Assembly (NCBI RefSeq): GCF_008639165.1
Contig: NZ_CP029197.1
Coordinates: 4,468,001 to 4,532,000 of the forward strand
Reading direction: 5' to 3'
DNA length: 64,000 nucleotides
Origin: Streptomyces venezuelae ATCC 10712
GTDB taxonomy: Bacteria; Actinomycetota; Actinomycetes; Streptomycetales; Streptomycetaceae
The notes beneath the pieces are model-generated. The model had not been told where the DNA came from, ran no database searches, and saw nothing but the letters and a program-made list of their open reading frames with translations. Position numbers and translations under genes: made by a program. Below are positions 8,524 through 18,200 of this stretch, in pieces. How positions within the stretch are numbered: position 1 is the stretch's first letter; every line of letters begins with the position of its first letter.

Positions 8524-9150
8524 ATGACGACTTCCGCCACCCGGCCGCCCCTCACCGTCGGCTTCGATCTCGACCTGACGCTGATCGACACCCGCCCCGG
8601 CATCAGGGCCGCCTGGGTGGCGTTCTCCGCCGAGTCCGGCGTCCCCGTCGACGCGGACCTCGTCGTCAGCCGCCTCGGCCCGCCCCTCGAGCACGAGATG
8701 GCGTACTGGGTCCCCGAGGAGCGGGTCACCGAGATGGTGGCCCGCTACCGGGCGCTCTACCCGGCGTACGCGATCGAGCCCTCGGCGCCCATGCCGGGCG
8801 CCCGCGACGCGATCCGGGCCGTGCGCGAGGCGGGCGGCCGCACGATCGTCGTCACCGCGAAGAACGGCCCGCACGCCGAACTGCACCTCGCCCACCTCGG
8901 CATCGAGCCGGACGCCGTCGTCGGCGGCCTGTGGGCCGAGGGCAAGGCCGAGGCGCTGCGCGCCCACGGCGCCCAGGTGTACGTCGGCGACCACGTCGGC
9001 GACGTCCGCGGCGCGGCCACGGCGGGCGCCCTGTCGGTGGCCGTCGCCACCGGGCCCTGCGCCCCCGAGGAACTGAAGGAGGCCGGCGCGGACGTCGTCC
9101 TGCCGGACCTGACGGACTTCCGTTCCTGGTGGGAGGGCTACCTGGCCTGA
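8524..9150 (+). CDS. HAD-superfamily hydrolase (phosphatase)
   Basis: 208-residue haloacid-dehalogenase-like phosphatase. Motif I is GFDLDLTLIDT, the cap region contains LVVSRLGPPLEHEMAYW, motif II is IVVTAKNG, motif III lies around EGKAEAL, and motif IV is VGDHVGDVRGA. The layout matches phosphoglycolate phosphatase/pyrimidine nucleotidase-type HAD proteins; substrate unknown. ATG at 8524 (MTTSATRPPLTVGFD) was preferred over an in-frame ATG at 8515; neither has a strong Shine-Dalgarno. It is divergent from the siderophore importer. Confidence 0.88.
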   Translation: MTTSATRPPLTVGFDLDLTLIDTRPGIRAAWVAFSAESGVPVDADLVVSRLGPPLEHEMAYWVPEERVTEMVARYRALYPAYAIEPSAPMPGARDAIRAVREAGGRTIVVTAKNGPHAELHLAHLGIEPDAVVGGLWAEGKAEALRAHGAQVYVGDHVGDVRGAATAGALSVAVATGPCAPEELKEAGADVVLPDLTDFRSWWEGYLA

Positions 9151-9416
9151 ACCGGTCCGGTCGACCCGCTCCGGGCCTGCCGCCGCTGGGCCGCGATGGA
9201 CCGCAGCACCCCGGCCGCGGCGACCGCGAATCCGACCCCCATCAGCATGGAGACGGTGTACGCGACCGTGGGGAACGGGTCCGTGCCGAGGAACAGCGGA
9301 GCCACGGTGACCAGCGTCGCCACCGCGCCGACGGCGAAGAGGATGACACCGGCCTTGATCAGGCCGTCACCCGGAGCGCTGTCGTTCGCCGGTGCGGCAG
9401 GGGTTTCACTACGCAT
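9138..9416 (-). CDS. Small two-helix membrane protein
   Basis: 92-residue protein with two hydrophobic segments (AGVILFAVGAVATLVTVAPLF and VSMLMGVGFAVAAAGVL), a short polar N-terminus and a basic C-terminal tail ending RRQARSGSTGPVQAR. It overlaps the 3' end of the HAD gene by 13 bp on the opposite strand. ATG at 9416 (MRSETP) was chosen because an upstream in-frame start would add residues unlike a membrane protein. No known function; it resembles small conserved Streptomyces membrane proteins. Confidence 0.7.
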   Translation of the reverse strand: MRSETPAAPANDSAPGDGLIKAGVILFAVGAVATLVTVAPLFLGTDPFPTVAYTVSMLMGVGFAVAAAGVLRSIAAQRRQARSGSTGPVQAR

Positions 9417-9556
9417 CCGGCCAGGGTAGTTCCCAGGCCGTAGGAACACATCGGCGACGTCTTGTCACCGGCCTCCGGACCATTAGCCTTGTGCCGGCGG
9501 GTCGGTCGACCCGCTGTTTGCTATCCCCATCGACGAGGACGAGGACGAGGACAGAC

Positions 9557-9940
9557 GTGCCTACCGGCAAGGTCAAATGGTTCAACAGCGAGAAGGGCTT
9601 CGGCTTTCTCTCCCGCGACGACGGCGGCGACGTCTTCGTCCACTCGTCGGTGCTCCCTGCCGGAGTCGACGCACTGAAGCCGGGGCAGCGGGTCGAGTTC
9701 GGCGTCGTCGCCGGCCAGCGCGGCGACCAGGCACTGTCCGTCACGATCCTCGACCCGACGCCGTCCGTCGCCGCGGCGCAGCGCCGTAAGCCCGACGAAC
9801 TGGCGTCCATCGTGCAGGACCTGACGACGCTCCTGGAGAACATCACGCCGATGCTGGAGCGCGGCCGCTACCCCGACAAGGCGCAGGGCGCCAAGATCGC
9901 GGGCCTGCTGCGCGCGGTCGCGGACCAGCTCGACGTGTAG
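9557..9940 (+). CDS. Cold-shock domain protein with C-terminal extension
   Basis: 127-residue protein. Residues 1-65 are a cold-shock (OB-fold) domain: PTGKVKWFNSEKGFGFLSRD (RNP1 KGFGFLS), VFVHSSVL (RNP2-like), and LKPGQRVEFGVVAGQRGDQA. Residues 66-127 form an actinobacterial helical extension (LASIVQDLTTLLENITPMLERG). It probably acts as an RNA chaperone or nucleic-acid binder. The GTG at 9557 follows a GACGAG-rich stretch. It is convergent with mqnD. Confidence 0.92.
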   Translation: MPTGKVKWFNSEKGFGFLSRDDGGDVFVHSSVLPAGVDALKPGQRVEFGVVAGQRGDQALSVTILDPTPSVAAAQRRKPDELASIVQDLTTLLENITPMLERGRYPDKAQGAKIAGLLRAVADQLDV

Positions 9941-9944
9941 GCCC

Positions 9945-10799
9945 TCAGGGGAAGGCGAGCGCGTCCGGGCCGAGGGGCGGTACGAGCCCCTCGGCCGCGG
10001 CGCGGGTGAGCAGTCCGCGGACCGCCGCGTAGCCGTGCTCGCCGAGGTCGGCGGTGAACTCGTTCACGTACAGACCGATGTGCTGGTCGGCCACCTTCGG
10101 GTCCATCTCCTGCGCGTGCTCCAGCACGTACGGCCGGGAGGCGAGCGGGTCGTCCCAGGCCATCCGCACGGACGCACGGGCGGACTCCGCGAGCCGCCGC
10201 AGGGTCTCGGCGCCCAGCGAGCGGCGGGCGACGATCGCGCCGAGCGGGATCGGCAGACCGGTCGTGGTCTCCCAGTGCTCGCCCATGTCGGCGAGGCAGT
10301 GCAGACCGTAGTTCTGGTACGTGAAGCGGGCCTCGTGGATGACGAGCCCCGCGTCGACCTTGCCGTCCCGCACCGCGGGCATGATCTCGTGGAACGGCAT
10401 CACGACCACGTTCCCGACCCCGCCCGGCACCGTCTCGGCCGCCCAGAGCCGGAACAGCAGATACGCGGTGGAGCGCTCGCTCGGCACCGCGACCGTCTTC
10501 CCCGCGAGATCGGCGCCGGTCGCCGCGTCCCGGGTGAGGACGAGCGGCCCGCAGCCCCGGCCGAGGGCGCCGCCGCAGGGCAGCAGCGCGTACTCGTCGA
10601 GGATCCAGGGCAGCACGGCGTACGACACCTTGAGCACGTCGTGCTCGTCGGTGCCGCTCTCGGCCCAGCCGTTGGTGACGTCGATGTCGGCGAAGGTGAC
10701 GTCCAGCCGGGGCGCGCCGGGGACGCGGCCGTGGGCCCAGGCGTCGAAGACGAAGGTGTCGTTCGGACAGGGCGAGTAGGCGATCTTCAGCTTGGTCAC
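9945..10799 (-). CDS. mqnD: 1,4-dihydroxy-6-naphthoate synthase
   Basis: 284-residue enzyme of the futalosine menaquinone pathway. MqnD converts cyclic de-hypoxanthine futalosine to 1,4-dihydroxy-6-naphthoate. The diagnostic N-terminus is KIAYSPCPNDTFVFDAWAHG; periplasmic-binding-protein-like fold motifs follow, including KVSYAVLPWILDEYALLPCGGALG and GLVIHEARFTYQNYGL. The start overlaps the mqnB stop by 4 bp (ATGA), so the two are translationally coupled. Length fits the family. Confidence 0.95.
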   Translation of the reverse strand: MTKLKIAYSPCPNDTFVFDAWAHGRVPGAPRLDVTFADIDVTNGWAESGTDEHDVLKVSYAVLPWILDEYALLPCGGALGRGCGPLVLTRDAATGADLAGKTVAVPSERSTAYLLFRLWAAETVPGGVGNVVVMPFHEIMPAVRDGKVDAGLVIHEARFTYQNYGLHCLADMGEHWETTTGLPIPLGAIVARRSLGAETLRRLAESARASVRMAWDDPLASRPYVLEHAQEMDPKVADQHIGLYVNEFTADLGEHGYAAVRGLLTRAAAEGLVPPLGPDALAFP

Positions 10800-11713
10800 G
10801 GCGAGGACTCCACGGATCCGGTACTCACGAAGACGGTCGGGCTGAGCAGCGCGAAGGCCTGCCGGAGCGCGCCGAGGGCCTCGCCGATGCGCCAGGCGGC
10901 CCGGTCGCGCGGGCCGACGGCGTTCGACACGGCCCGGATCTCGACGACGGGCACGCCGTACGCGGCGGCGGCCTCGGCGACCCCGAAGCCCTCCATCGCC
11001 TCGGCGGCCGCCCCGGGGTGCCGCGCGGCCAGCTCGGCGGCGCGGTCGGCGGTGCCGGTGACGGTGGAGACGGTGAGGACGGGGCCGCGGACGTGCGGCA
11101 GGCCGCCGGCGTCCAGGGCGGCGGCGATACGGCTGGTGAGGGCGTCCGGCACCGGGTGCGCGGACCGCCCGAAGCCGAGCTCGTCGACGGTGAGGTAGCC
11201 GTCGGGGGTCTGCGCGCCGAGGTCGGCGGCGACGACGTCCGTCGCGACGACGACCGCCCCGAGGGCCGCGAGCGGCTGGAACCCGCCGGCGATCCCGGCG
11301 GAGACGACGAGGTCGTAGGGGGCCCCGGCGCCGGGGAGCACGGCGTCAACGAACGGGGCGTACGGCGGTGCGGCGCCGTCGGCCGCGGCGCCGTCCAGCC
11401 CGGCGGCGCCCACGAAGGGGGTGTCCGTCGGCTTGGCGTCCGTCGGCGCGGCCGACGGCGGCTTGGTGTCCCTCGGCGCCGCGTCCACGAGCGTGGCGTA
11501 GGCCAGCGCCGTCCCGGTCGCGGCGGCCACGGCGGCCGGTCCGACCCCGCCGACGAGCACGTCGGCCCGGACGGGTCCGCCCGGGTGGCGGCGCAGCACG
11601 AGACCCCCCGGCAGCGGCAGCTGCTCGGGGGCGCCGAGACCGAGGCCGGCGGAGACGGAGTCCGCCTCCGCCGCCACGGCCGTCACGATCAGGATCCGGC
11701 GGACGGGAACCAC
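10796..11713 (-). CDS. mqnB: Futalosine hydrolase
   Basis: 305-residue nucleosidase of the PNP/MTAN fold that releases hypoxanthine from futalosine to give dehypoxanthinyl futalosine. Motifs seen are RILIVTAVAAEADSV, VLVGGVGPAAVAAATG, LVVSAGIAGGFQPLAALGAVV, and the catalytic region AEAMEGFGVAEAAAAYGVPVVEIRAVSNAVGPRD (quoted only in part: EAMEGFGVA). It is longer than usual for the family because of a low-complexity stretch of about 50 residues (DAAPRDTKPPSAAPTDAKP and onward) between the first and second core blocks. GTG at 11713 lies 7 bp after the DUF2771 stop, so DUF2771-mqnB-mqnD read as one operon. Confidence 0.92.
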   Translation of the reverse strand: MVPVRRILIVTAVAAEADSVSAGLGLGAPEQLPLPGGLVLRRHPGGPVRADVLVGGVGPAAVAAATGTALAYATLVDAAPRDTKPPSAAPTDAKPTDTPFVGAAGLDGAAADGAAPPYAPFVDAVLPGAGAPYDLVVSAGIAGGFQPLAALGAVVVATDVVAADLGAQTPDGYLTVDELGFGRSAHPVPDALTSRIAAALDAGGLPHVRGPVLTVSTVTGTADRAAELAARHPGAAAEAMEGFGVAEAAAAYGVPVVEIRAVSNAVGPRDRAAWRIGEALGALRQAFALLSPTVFVSTGSVESSP

Positions 11714-11720
11714 CGGACGA

Positions 11721-12200
11721 TCAGGATTCCTTCTTCAGCTTGAAGTGCCAGATGCCGGTCAGCTTCTTGCCGGTGTTCTCGACGATGGTCACCTGCGTGT
11801 TGTCGGTGGCCTCGCCGGTCTGGCTGGAGAAGAAGGCGCTCGCCGGAATGGTCCGGTACGTCTTCTTGTACGGCTCGGGCTCGGCCTGCTGGCCGCCGAG
11901 GAAGATGGTCCAGCCGTTGTCCGCGATGTCGGGGTCCACCCCGAAGCGGATCTTGTCGTCCATCGCCACGGTGATGGACTTCTCGGCCTTCTTGTTGAGG
12001 CACTGCTGGATCTGCGACTCCTTGATGGCGTCGCCGTCGTTGTAGCAGGCGGCCTCGGCGTGGATCGAGTCGGACCCGACCGTCACGGTCGCGATCGGAG
12101 TCGGCTTGTCGCAGGCGGAGAGAACGAGGAGCCCGGCGGAGACGGCCCCGAGGGCGACGGCGGCCCGGCGGCGCGAGCCGGTGAAGAACGCAACGGTCAT
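11721..12200 (-). CDS. DUF2771 family lipoprotein
   Basis: 159-residue predicted lipoprotein. A basic start (MTVAFFTGSRRR) is followed by a hydrophobic helix and lipobox LSAC at about 27-30, with Cys30 as the lipidation site. The mature part resembles the actinobacterial DUF2771 family (TPIATVTVGSDSIHAEAACY, ITVAMDDKIRFGVDPDIADN, WHFKLKKES). Function is unknown; it is often found beside futalosine-pathway genes in Streptomyces. The ATG at 12200 gives a normal signal peptide. Confidence 0.85.
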   Translation of the reverse strand: MTVAFFTGSRRRAAVALGAVSAGLLVLSACDKPTPIATVTVGSDSIHAEAACYNDGDAIKESQIQQCLNKKAEKSITVAMDDKIRFGVDPDIADNGWTIFLGGQQAEPEPYKKTYRTIPASAFFSSQTGEATDNTQVTIVENTGKKLTGIWHFKLKKES

Positions 12201-12343
12201 GAGCCGAAGGCTATCGGGCCGCCGCGCCCGCGCCACGCGGGGGTACGGCGTGCCGCCGTCCGGTACCGGAAGGAGCGCGCCGAACCAAGGGCGGCGTCCG
12301 CCGCACAGGGCCGAACGCCGGGCGGTGTCCGCCGGGCCGCCCC

Positions 12344-13741
12344 CTACGCCACCCGCGCCTTCGGCTTCCCCTGCGGGCCCGGGCGGCGCCGGGCCGCCGC
12401 GAGCAGGCCCCGTACCGCCAGGAGCGCGCCCGTGGCCAGGATGCCCGCCGCGACCGACATGCCCACGGTCCCGTTCAACGGCAGGGCGATGCCGATCCCG
12501 CCGCCCACCACCCACGCCATCTGCAGCGCCGTCTCCGACCGGGCGAACGCCGACGTCCGTACGACCTCCGGCACGTCCCGCTGGATCAGCGCGTCCAGGG
12601 ACAGCTTCGACAGGGCCTGGGTGAGACCCGCGACCGCGCCCAGGACGGCCACCATCAGCCCGCCGAAGAAGATCGCCGTGCAGATCGCCGTACCGCAGAC
12701 CACGCTGATCATGGTGGCGATGATCACTTCGGGACCGTGCCCCCGGTCCCGCAGGAGCGAGCCCACCGCCGTACCGCAGGCGTTGCCCACGCCCGCCGCC
12801 ACGCCCACGATCCCCAGGGAGACGGCGGCGCTCTGCCCCGACAGCGGGTGCTCGCGCAGCAGGAACGCCAGGAAGAAGATCAGGAAACCCGACAGCATCC
12901 GCTGCGCCGCGTTCGCCTGCAGACCGTGCAGGACCGACGGCCCCACCGTCCGCAGGCTCGGCTTCCGCTCCCCGTGCGTCAGCAGGTGCGCCCGCCGCTC
13001 GCCCTTCGCCGAGTCCACCTTCGGCGGCATCCGCAGCGCCCAGAACGCCCCCAGCAGGAACAGCGCACACGCCCCGTACAAGGGATAGCGGGGCCCCAGG
13101 AGCTGCAGCCCCGCCCCGGCCGGCGCGGCGAGCCCGGTCGCGAGCAGCCCGGCCAGGGTCACCCGGGAGTTCGCCTTCACCAGGGAGAAGTTCGGTGGCA
13201 GCAGCCGCGGCACGACCGCGCTCCGCACCACCCCGTACGCCTTCGAGGCCACCAGGACCCCCAGCGCCGCCGGATACAGCTCGAGGCCGCCGGTCAGCAC
13301 CGCCCCCGACATCATGATCGCCAGGACCGCGCGGGTCAGCATCGCGCCCGCCATCGCCGCCCGCCGCCCGTGCGGGATGCGGTCCAGAAGCGGACCGATC
13401 ACCGGGGCGAGGAGCGTGAACGGCGCCATCGTCACCGCGAGGTAGAGGGCGACGCGCCCGCGCGCCTCGTCGGTCGGCACGGAGAAGAAGACGGTGGACG
13501 CCAGGGCCACGGTGATCATGACGTCGCCTGCGCCGTTCACCGCGTGCAGCTCGATCAGCTTCCCGAGCCCCGACTCGCCCGCGCCCTGCGCGTGCGTCGC
13601 CTTGCGAATTCCCCTCGCCGTACCGGTGAACGGCAGGTGCAGGGCACGGCCGACCCCCCGGCCCGCTCGGCGGAGCGGTCCGGCATGATCTTCGGATCGT
13701 GCGGGAGACCGTGCGGCTGCCACTCCGTCATAGTGCCCCAC
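12344..13741 (-). CDS. MFS transporter
   Basis: 465-residue major facilitator protein with about 12 hydrophobic segments. The N-terminal cytoplasmic extension (to about residue 60) ends in HLPFTGTARGIRKATHAQGA, before KLIELHAVNGAGDVMITVAL. A motif-A-like loop, LLDRIPHGRRAAMAGAM, links helices 2 and 3. Substrate unknown. It is conserved next to DUF3027 genes in Streptomyces as I recall. The ATG at 13741 is used; a start closer to the membrane domain cannot be excluded. Confidence 0.85.
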   Translation of the reverse strand: MGHYDGVAAARSPARSEDHAGPLRRAGRGVGRALHLPFTGTARGIRKATHAQGAGESGLGKLIELHAVNGAGDVMITVALASTVFFSVPTDEARGRVALYLAVTMAPFTLLAPVIGPLLDRIPHGRRAAMAGAMLTRAVLAIMMSGAVLTGGLELYPAALGVLVASKAYGVVRSAVVPRLLPPNFSLVKANSRVTLAGLLATGLAAPAGAGLQLLGPRYPLYGACALFLLGAFWALRMPPKVDSAKGERRAHLLTHGERKPSLRTVGPSVLHGLQANAAQRMLSGFLIFFLAFLLREHPLSGQSAAVSLGIVGVAAGVGNACGTAVGSLLRDRGHGPEVIIATMISVVCGTAICTAIFFGGLMVAVLGAVAGLTQALSKLSLDALIQRDVPEVVRTSAFARSETALQMAWVVGGGIGIALPLNGTVGMSVAAGILATGALLAVRGLLAAARRRPGPQGKPKARVA

Positions 13742-14085
13742 CAGCGCGCCGGACGAACCGTGGCGCGGCGGTGGAGACCCCTTTCGACCGCCACCGACCG
13801 CCCTTCGGAGGCTCCGTGATCCGGGCCACTTGGGGCGCGCAGGTGGGCTGTGGCCCGCGAACGGGGTAGCGTGCGTAGCGCGTCACCGGCGGAAGCTCTC
13901 GGCCGCGCGCCTCTTCGGCATCCCGCAGAATGGATGGCGATAGGTGTGCCCGAGACACGCGAGACAAGTCGGGTGCGCGGACGTCGATGCGGCCCACAGG
14001 TCCGCTCCGCCCGCCGCGCCCGTGGCTTCGCTCCCGCCGCTCGGCCGGCGCACCCGTGAGACGGCGTAGGAGAGAAGCGAGACCT
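13742..14085. other. Divergent intergenic region, no gene recognised
   Basis: 344 bp between the divergently transcribed MFS and DUF3027 genes. I see no convincing coding frame, long palindrome or RNA gene. Both promoters must lie here; candidate -10 boxes (for example TAGCGT near 13867) cannot be paired confidently with a -35. An AGGAGAGAAG ribosome-binding site for DUF3027 lies at about 14069-14078. Confidence 0.5.
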
Positions 14086-15015
14086 GTGAGTGCTGCGACG
14101 ACGCGAAGCGGTACCCCGCGTACCCCGCGAGCCACGCGTATCCCCGACCGCCTGTGCGCCGAGGCCGTAGACCTGGCGCGGGAAGCCGCCGAGGAGGCGG
14201 CCTTCCCCGGCGTCGTCGGCGCCCACGTCGAAGCGGTCGCCGAGGGTGACCGGGTCGTCACTCACTACTTCGAGTCCAAGGAACCCGGCTACCGGGGCTG
14301 GCGCTGGGCGGTGACCGTCACCCGGGCCTCCCGCGCCAAGAACGTCACGCTTGACGAAACCGTCCTGCTGCCCGGCGCCGACGCCCTCCTCGCCCCCGAG
14401 TGGGTGCCGTGGAGCGAGCGGCTCCGGCCCGGCGACATGGGACCGGGCGACCTGCTGCCCACCGAACAGGACGACCTGCGGCTCGAACCCGGCTACTCGG
14501 GCGAGGACACGCCGCCGCCGAACTCGGTCGTGTCCGAGGAGCTCGCGGACCACCTCGACGCCGAGGACGCCGAGATCACCCCGCGCACCACCTCGCGGGG
14601 CGCGATCGCCGCGGTCGCGGACGAACTCGGGATGCGGCGGGCCCGCGTCCTGTCCCGGTACGGGCTCCACATCGCGGCGGACCGCTGGGAAGAGGCCTTC
14701 GGGGCGCGCACGCCCATGGCGCAGGCCGCGCCGGCGACCTGCGAGTCCTGCGCCTTCCTGGTGCCCCTTGCGGGCTCCCTGAAGCAGGGCTTCGGCCTCT
14801 GCGCGAACGAGTTCTCCCCGGCGGACGGGCGGGCCGTGTCCCTGGCGTACGGCTGCGGGGGCCACTCGGAGGCGGCGATCATGCCGAAGCCGCCGCGCCC
14901 GGCGCCGCCGGTCCTCGACTCCATGGGCGCGGACGCGTTCCCCCTCCGCCCGGCCAAGGACTCCGGCTCCACCACGGAACCCGACACCACCTCGGAGGAC
15001 CTGGGCCACTCGTAG
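14086..15015 (+). CDS. DUF3027 family protein
   Basis: 309-residue actinobacterial DUF3027 protein of unknown function. Conserved-looking blocks are GAHVEAVAEGDRVVTHYFES, YRGWRWAVTVTRASRAKNVT, VLLPGADALLAPEWVPWSER and MGPGDLLPTE. The C-terminal part carries paired cysteines (CESCAFLVPLAGSLKQGFGLC and YGCGGHSE) that could bind metal. GTG at 14086 has an AGGAGA ribosome-binding site upstream. It is followed by a sacsin/Hsp90-like ATPase on the same strand after a repeat element. Confidence 0.85.
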   Translation: MSAATTRSGTPRTPRATRIPDRLCAEAVDLAREAAEEAAFPGVVGAHVEAVAEGDRVVTHYFESKEPGYRGWRWAVTVTRASRAKNVTLDETVLLPGADALLAPEWVPWSERLRPGDMGPGDLLPTEQDDLRLEPGYSGEDTPPPNSVVSEELADHLDAEDAEITPRTTSRGAIAAVADELGMRRARVLSRYGLHIAADRWEEAFGARTPMAQAAPATCESCAFLVPLAGSLKQGFGLCANEFSPADGRAVSLAYGCGGHSEAAIMPKPPRPAPPVLDSMGADAFPLRPAKDSGSTTEPDTTSEDLGHS

Positions 15016-15035
15016 CCCCCACCGCCCACCCCCGT

Positions 15036-15091
15036 GTGGGCAATCGTCCCGCTGAGGCGATGGGGGTCCCCCCTGGCGGACGATTGCTCAC
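15036..15091. repeat. Extragenic palindromic element (GCAATCGTCC type)
   Basis: Inverted arms GTGGGCAATCGTCC and GGACGATTGCTCAC (13 of 14 complementary) flank a G/C-rich core GGGGGTCCCCCC that is itself palindromic. I recall this sequence type as a recurrent intergenic repeat in Streptomyces. Here it may also end transcription of the DUF3027 gene. Confidence 0.65.
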
Positions 15092-15209
15092 GACGGGGCG
15101 GCCGTGTGCTTCCGCGCGCCCCCGGGGGGTACGCGCCCCCGCGGGAGGGGCACGGCGGAGCGCGGTACCTTCGGGCCCCGCGTAGTCAAACCTCAGAGTG
15201 GAGTCAGAC

Positions 15210-18200
15210 GTGAGCGTCAGCGCCCGGACGACGACCGACGGAACCGATCCCTTCGGCACCGCCCGGCTGCGGCGGGGTGTCCTCGACGCCTGGGGAGCCT
15301 CCCCGGCCCGCTTCCGCGAGGACGCCAACGCCGAGGAGGACCTCGCCCTCGGCGGCTACCGCGACCGCCTCGTCGTCGAGCTCGCCCAGAACGCCGCCGA
15401 CGCCGCCCACCGCGCCGGCGTCACCGGCCGGCTCCGCCTCACCCTGCACCCCGCGGACCACGAGGGCCCCGCCCTCCTCGCTGCCGCCAACACCGGCGCC
15501 CCGCTGGACGCCACGGGCGCCGAGTCCCTGTCGACGCTCCGCGCGTCCGCGAAGCGCGAGCAGCAGGCGCACGGCGCGGTCGGCCGCTTCGGCGTCGGCT
15601 TCGCGGCGGTCCTCGCCGTCACCGACGAGCCCGCCGTCCTGGGCCGCCACGGCGGCGTCCGCTGGTCCCTCGCGGAGGCCCGCGAACTCGCCGCCGAAGC
15701 CGCCAGGTACAGCCCGGGCCTCGGTGACGAACTGCGCCGCCGCGACGGCCACGTCCCCCTTCTGCGGCTTCCGCTGCCCGCCGAGGGCACCGCTCCCGAC
15801 GGATACGACACCGTCGTCGTCCTGCCGCTGCGCGACGCCGCCGCCCGCGACCTCGCCGAACGGCTGCTGTCCTCCGTCGACGACGCGCTCCTCCTCACCC
15901 TTCCGGGTCTGGCCGAGATCGTCGTGGAGACCCCCGAAGGGGTACGGACCCTCCGCCGCTCCGAGGACGACGGCTATGTGCGGATCGTCGACTCGGCCAC
16001 CGGCACCCACCGCTGGCGGACCGTCTCCCACGGCGGCCCCCTGGACGCGGGGCTCCTCAAGGACCGTCCGGTCGAGGAGCGCCTGCGCCCGCACTGGTCG
16101 GTCACCTGGGCGGTGCCCGTGGACGCGGAGGGCGCCCCGCGCTATCCCCGGACGACCCCCGTCGTGCACGCCCCCACCCCGACCGACGAGCCCCTCGGCA
16201 TTCCGGCCCTGCTCATCGCCTCCCTCCCGCTCGACACCGCCCGGCGGCATCCGGCGCCCGGCCCGCTCACCGACTTCCTGGTGCAGCGCGCGGCCGACGC
16301 GTACGCCGAACTCCTCGCCGACTGGCAGCCGGTGACGACCGCCACCCTCGACCTCGTGCCCGGTCCGCTCGGCAAGGGCCCGCTCGACGGGGCACTGCGC
16401 GAGGCGATCCTCGACCGGCTGCCCAGGGTCGCGTTCCTCGCGCCCGCGGCGCCGACGGAGGACCTTCCGGCGCTCCGCCCGATCGAGGCCGAGGTCGTGG
16501 AGGGCGCGGGCGCGGACACCGTGGACGTGCTCGCCGAGGTGTTTCCGACGCTCCTCCCGGCCGGTCTTGAGCGCCGCCCGGAGCTGCGGACCCTCGGCAT
16601 CGGCCGGGTCCCGCTGACGGAGGCGGTCGACCGGCTGGCCGGGGTGGACCGCGCCCCGGAGTGGTGGTGGCGCCTGTACGACTCCCTGGCGGGCGTCGAC
16701 CCGGACCGTCTGTCGGGCCTGCCGGTGCCGCTGGCGGAGGCGGGTGACGCCCCGCGGATCCGTACGGCGATCGGCCCCCGCCAGGTCCTGCTGCCGCAGG
16801 ACCGTACGCCGGCGGAGCTGACCCGGCTCGGCCTGAAGGTCGCCCACCCCGAGGCCGCCCATCCGCTCCTGGAGAAGCTGGGGGCCCTGCCCGCCACGCC
16901 GCGCGCGGTCCTGACGACCCCGCAGGTGCGGGCGGCGGTCGCCGCCTCGCTCGACGCGGGGGAGATCTGGGACGAGGACGCGGACGCCCTGGACGGGGAC
17001 GAGCTCGTCGAGACGGTCCTCACGCTCGTACGGGACGCGGAGCTCGAGCCCGGCGAGGAGCCGTGGCTGGGCGCGCTCGCCCTGCCCGACGAGGACGGCG
17101 AACTCTCCCCGGCGGGCGAACTGGTGATGCCGGGCTCGGCCTTCGCGGCCGTCATGCGCGAGGACGAACTGGCCTACGTGGACGCCGAACTTGCCGCCCG
17201 CTGGGGCGAGCAGCCGCTCGCCGCCTGTGGGGTCCTCGCCACGTTCGCCCTGGTCCGCGCCACCGATCTGCTGCTGGACCCGGACGAGGTCGAGCCGCGC
17301 GAGGGCGACTACCCGGAGCCGGACGACGCCGGGCTCCTCCACGCGGTCGACGTGTGGTGCGAGGACGTCCTGGACCGGCTCCCGGAGTCGCCGGTGCCGC
17401 CGGTGGCGACGGAGATCGTGGCCGTACGCGACCTGGACCTGGTCGACGACGACGCCTGGCCGCAGGCGCTCGCGCTGCTCGCGCGGCCGCCGCTGCGGGA
17501 CGCGCTGACCCAGCCCGTCCGGGTGCTGCTGCCGGACGGCACCACGGAGACGGTCCGCTCGTACACCGCCTGGTGGCTGCGCGACCATCCCGTCCTCGAC
17601 GGCCGCCGCCCGGCGGGCCTGCGCGCGGCGGGCACCGACCCGCTCCTGATCGGCCTGTACGACTCCGCCGACGCGACAGGCTTCGAGGACGAGCAGGTCC
17701 TGCGGGCCCTGGGCGTACGGACGTCGGTGGCGGCCCTCCTCGACGAACCGGGCGGCGCGGCGGAGCTCCTGGCCCGGCTCGCGGACCCCGGCCGTGAGGT
17801 CGGCGGCGCCCAACTCCACGCCCTGTACACGGCGCTGGCCGACCTGGACCCGGAACAGGTGACGCTGCCGGACGAGTTGCGCGCGGTGGTGGACGGGGCC
17901 GTGGTCGTCGTCGACGCGTCGGAGGCCGTGGTGGCGGACGCCCCGGACCTGCTTCCGCTGGCGGGCGGGATGCCGCTGCTGCCGGTGTCGCCGACGCGTG
18001 CGGCGGATCTGGCGGAGCTGTTCCAGGTGCGGCGGCTGAGCGAGGAGGTGGCGGCGGAGGTGACGACGGAGGGCGAGGAGCACGACGTTCCGGACGCGGT
18101 CCGCACGCTCCTCGGCCCGGCGACGCCCACGACGTACGTCGAGCACGAGGAGCTCAGGGCGGCGGGCACGGAACTCGACTGGCGCCGCACGGCGGACGGC

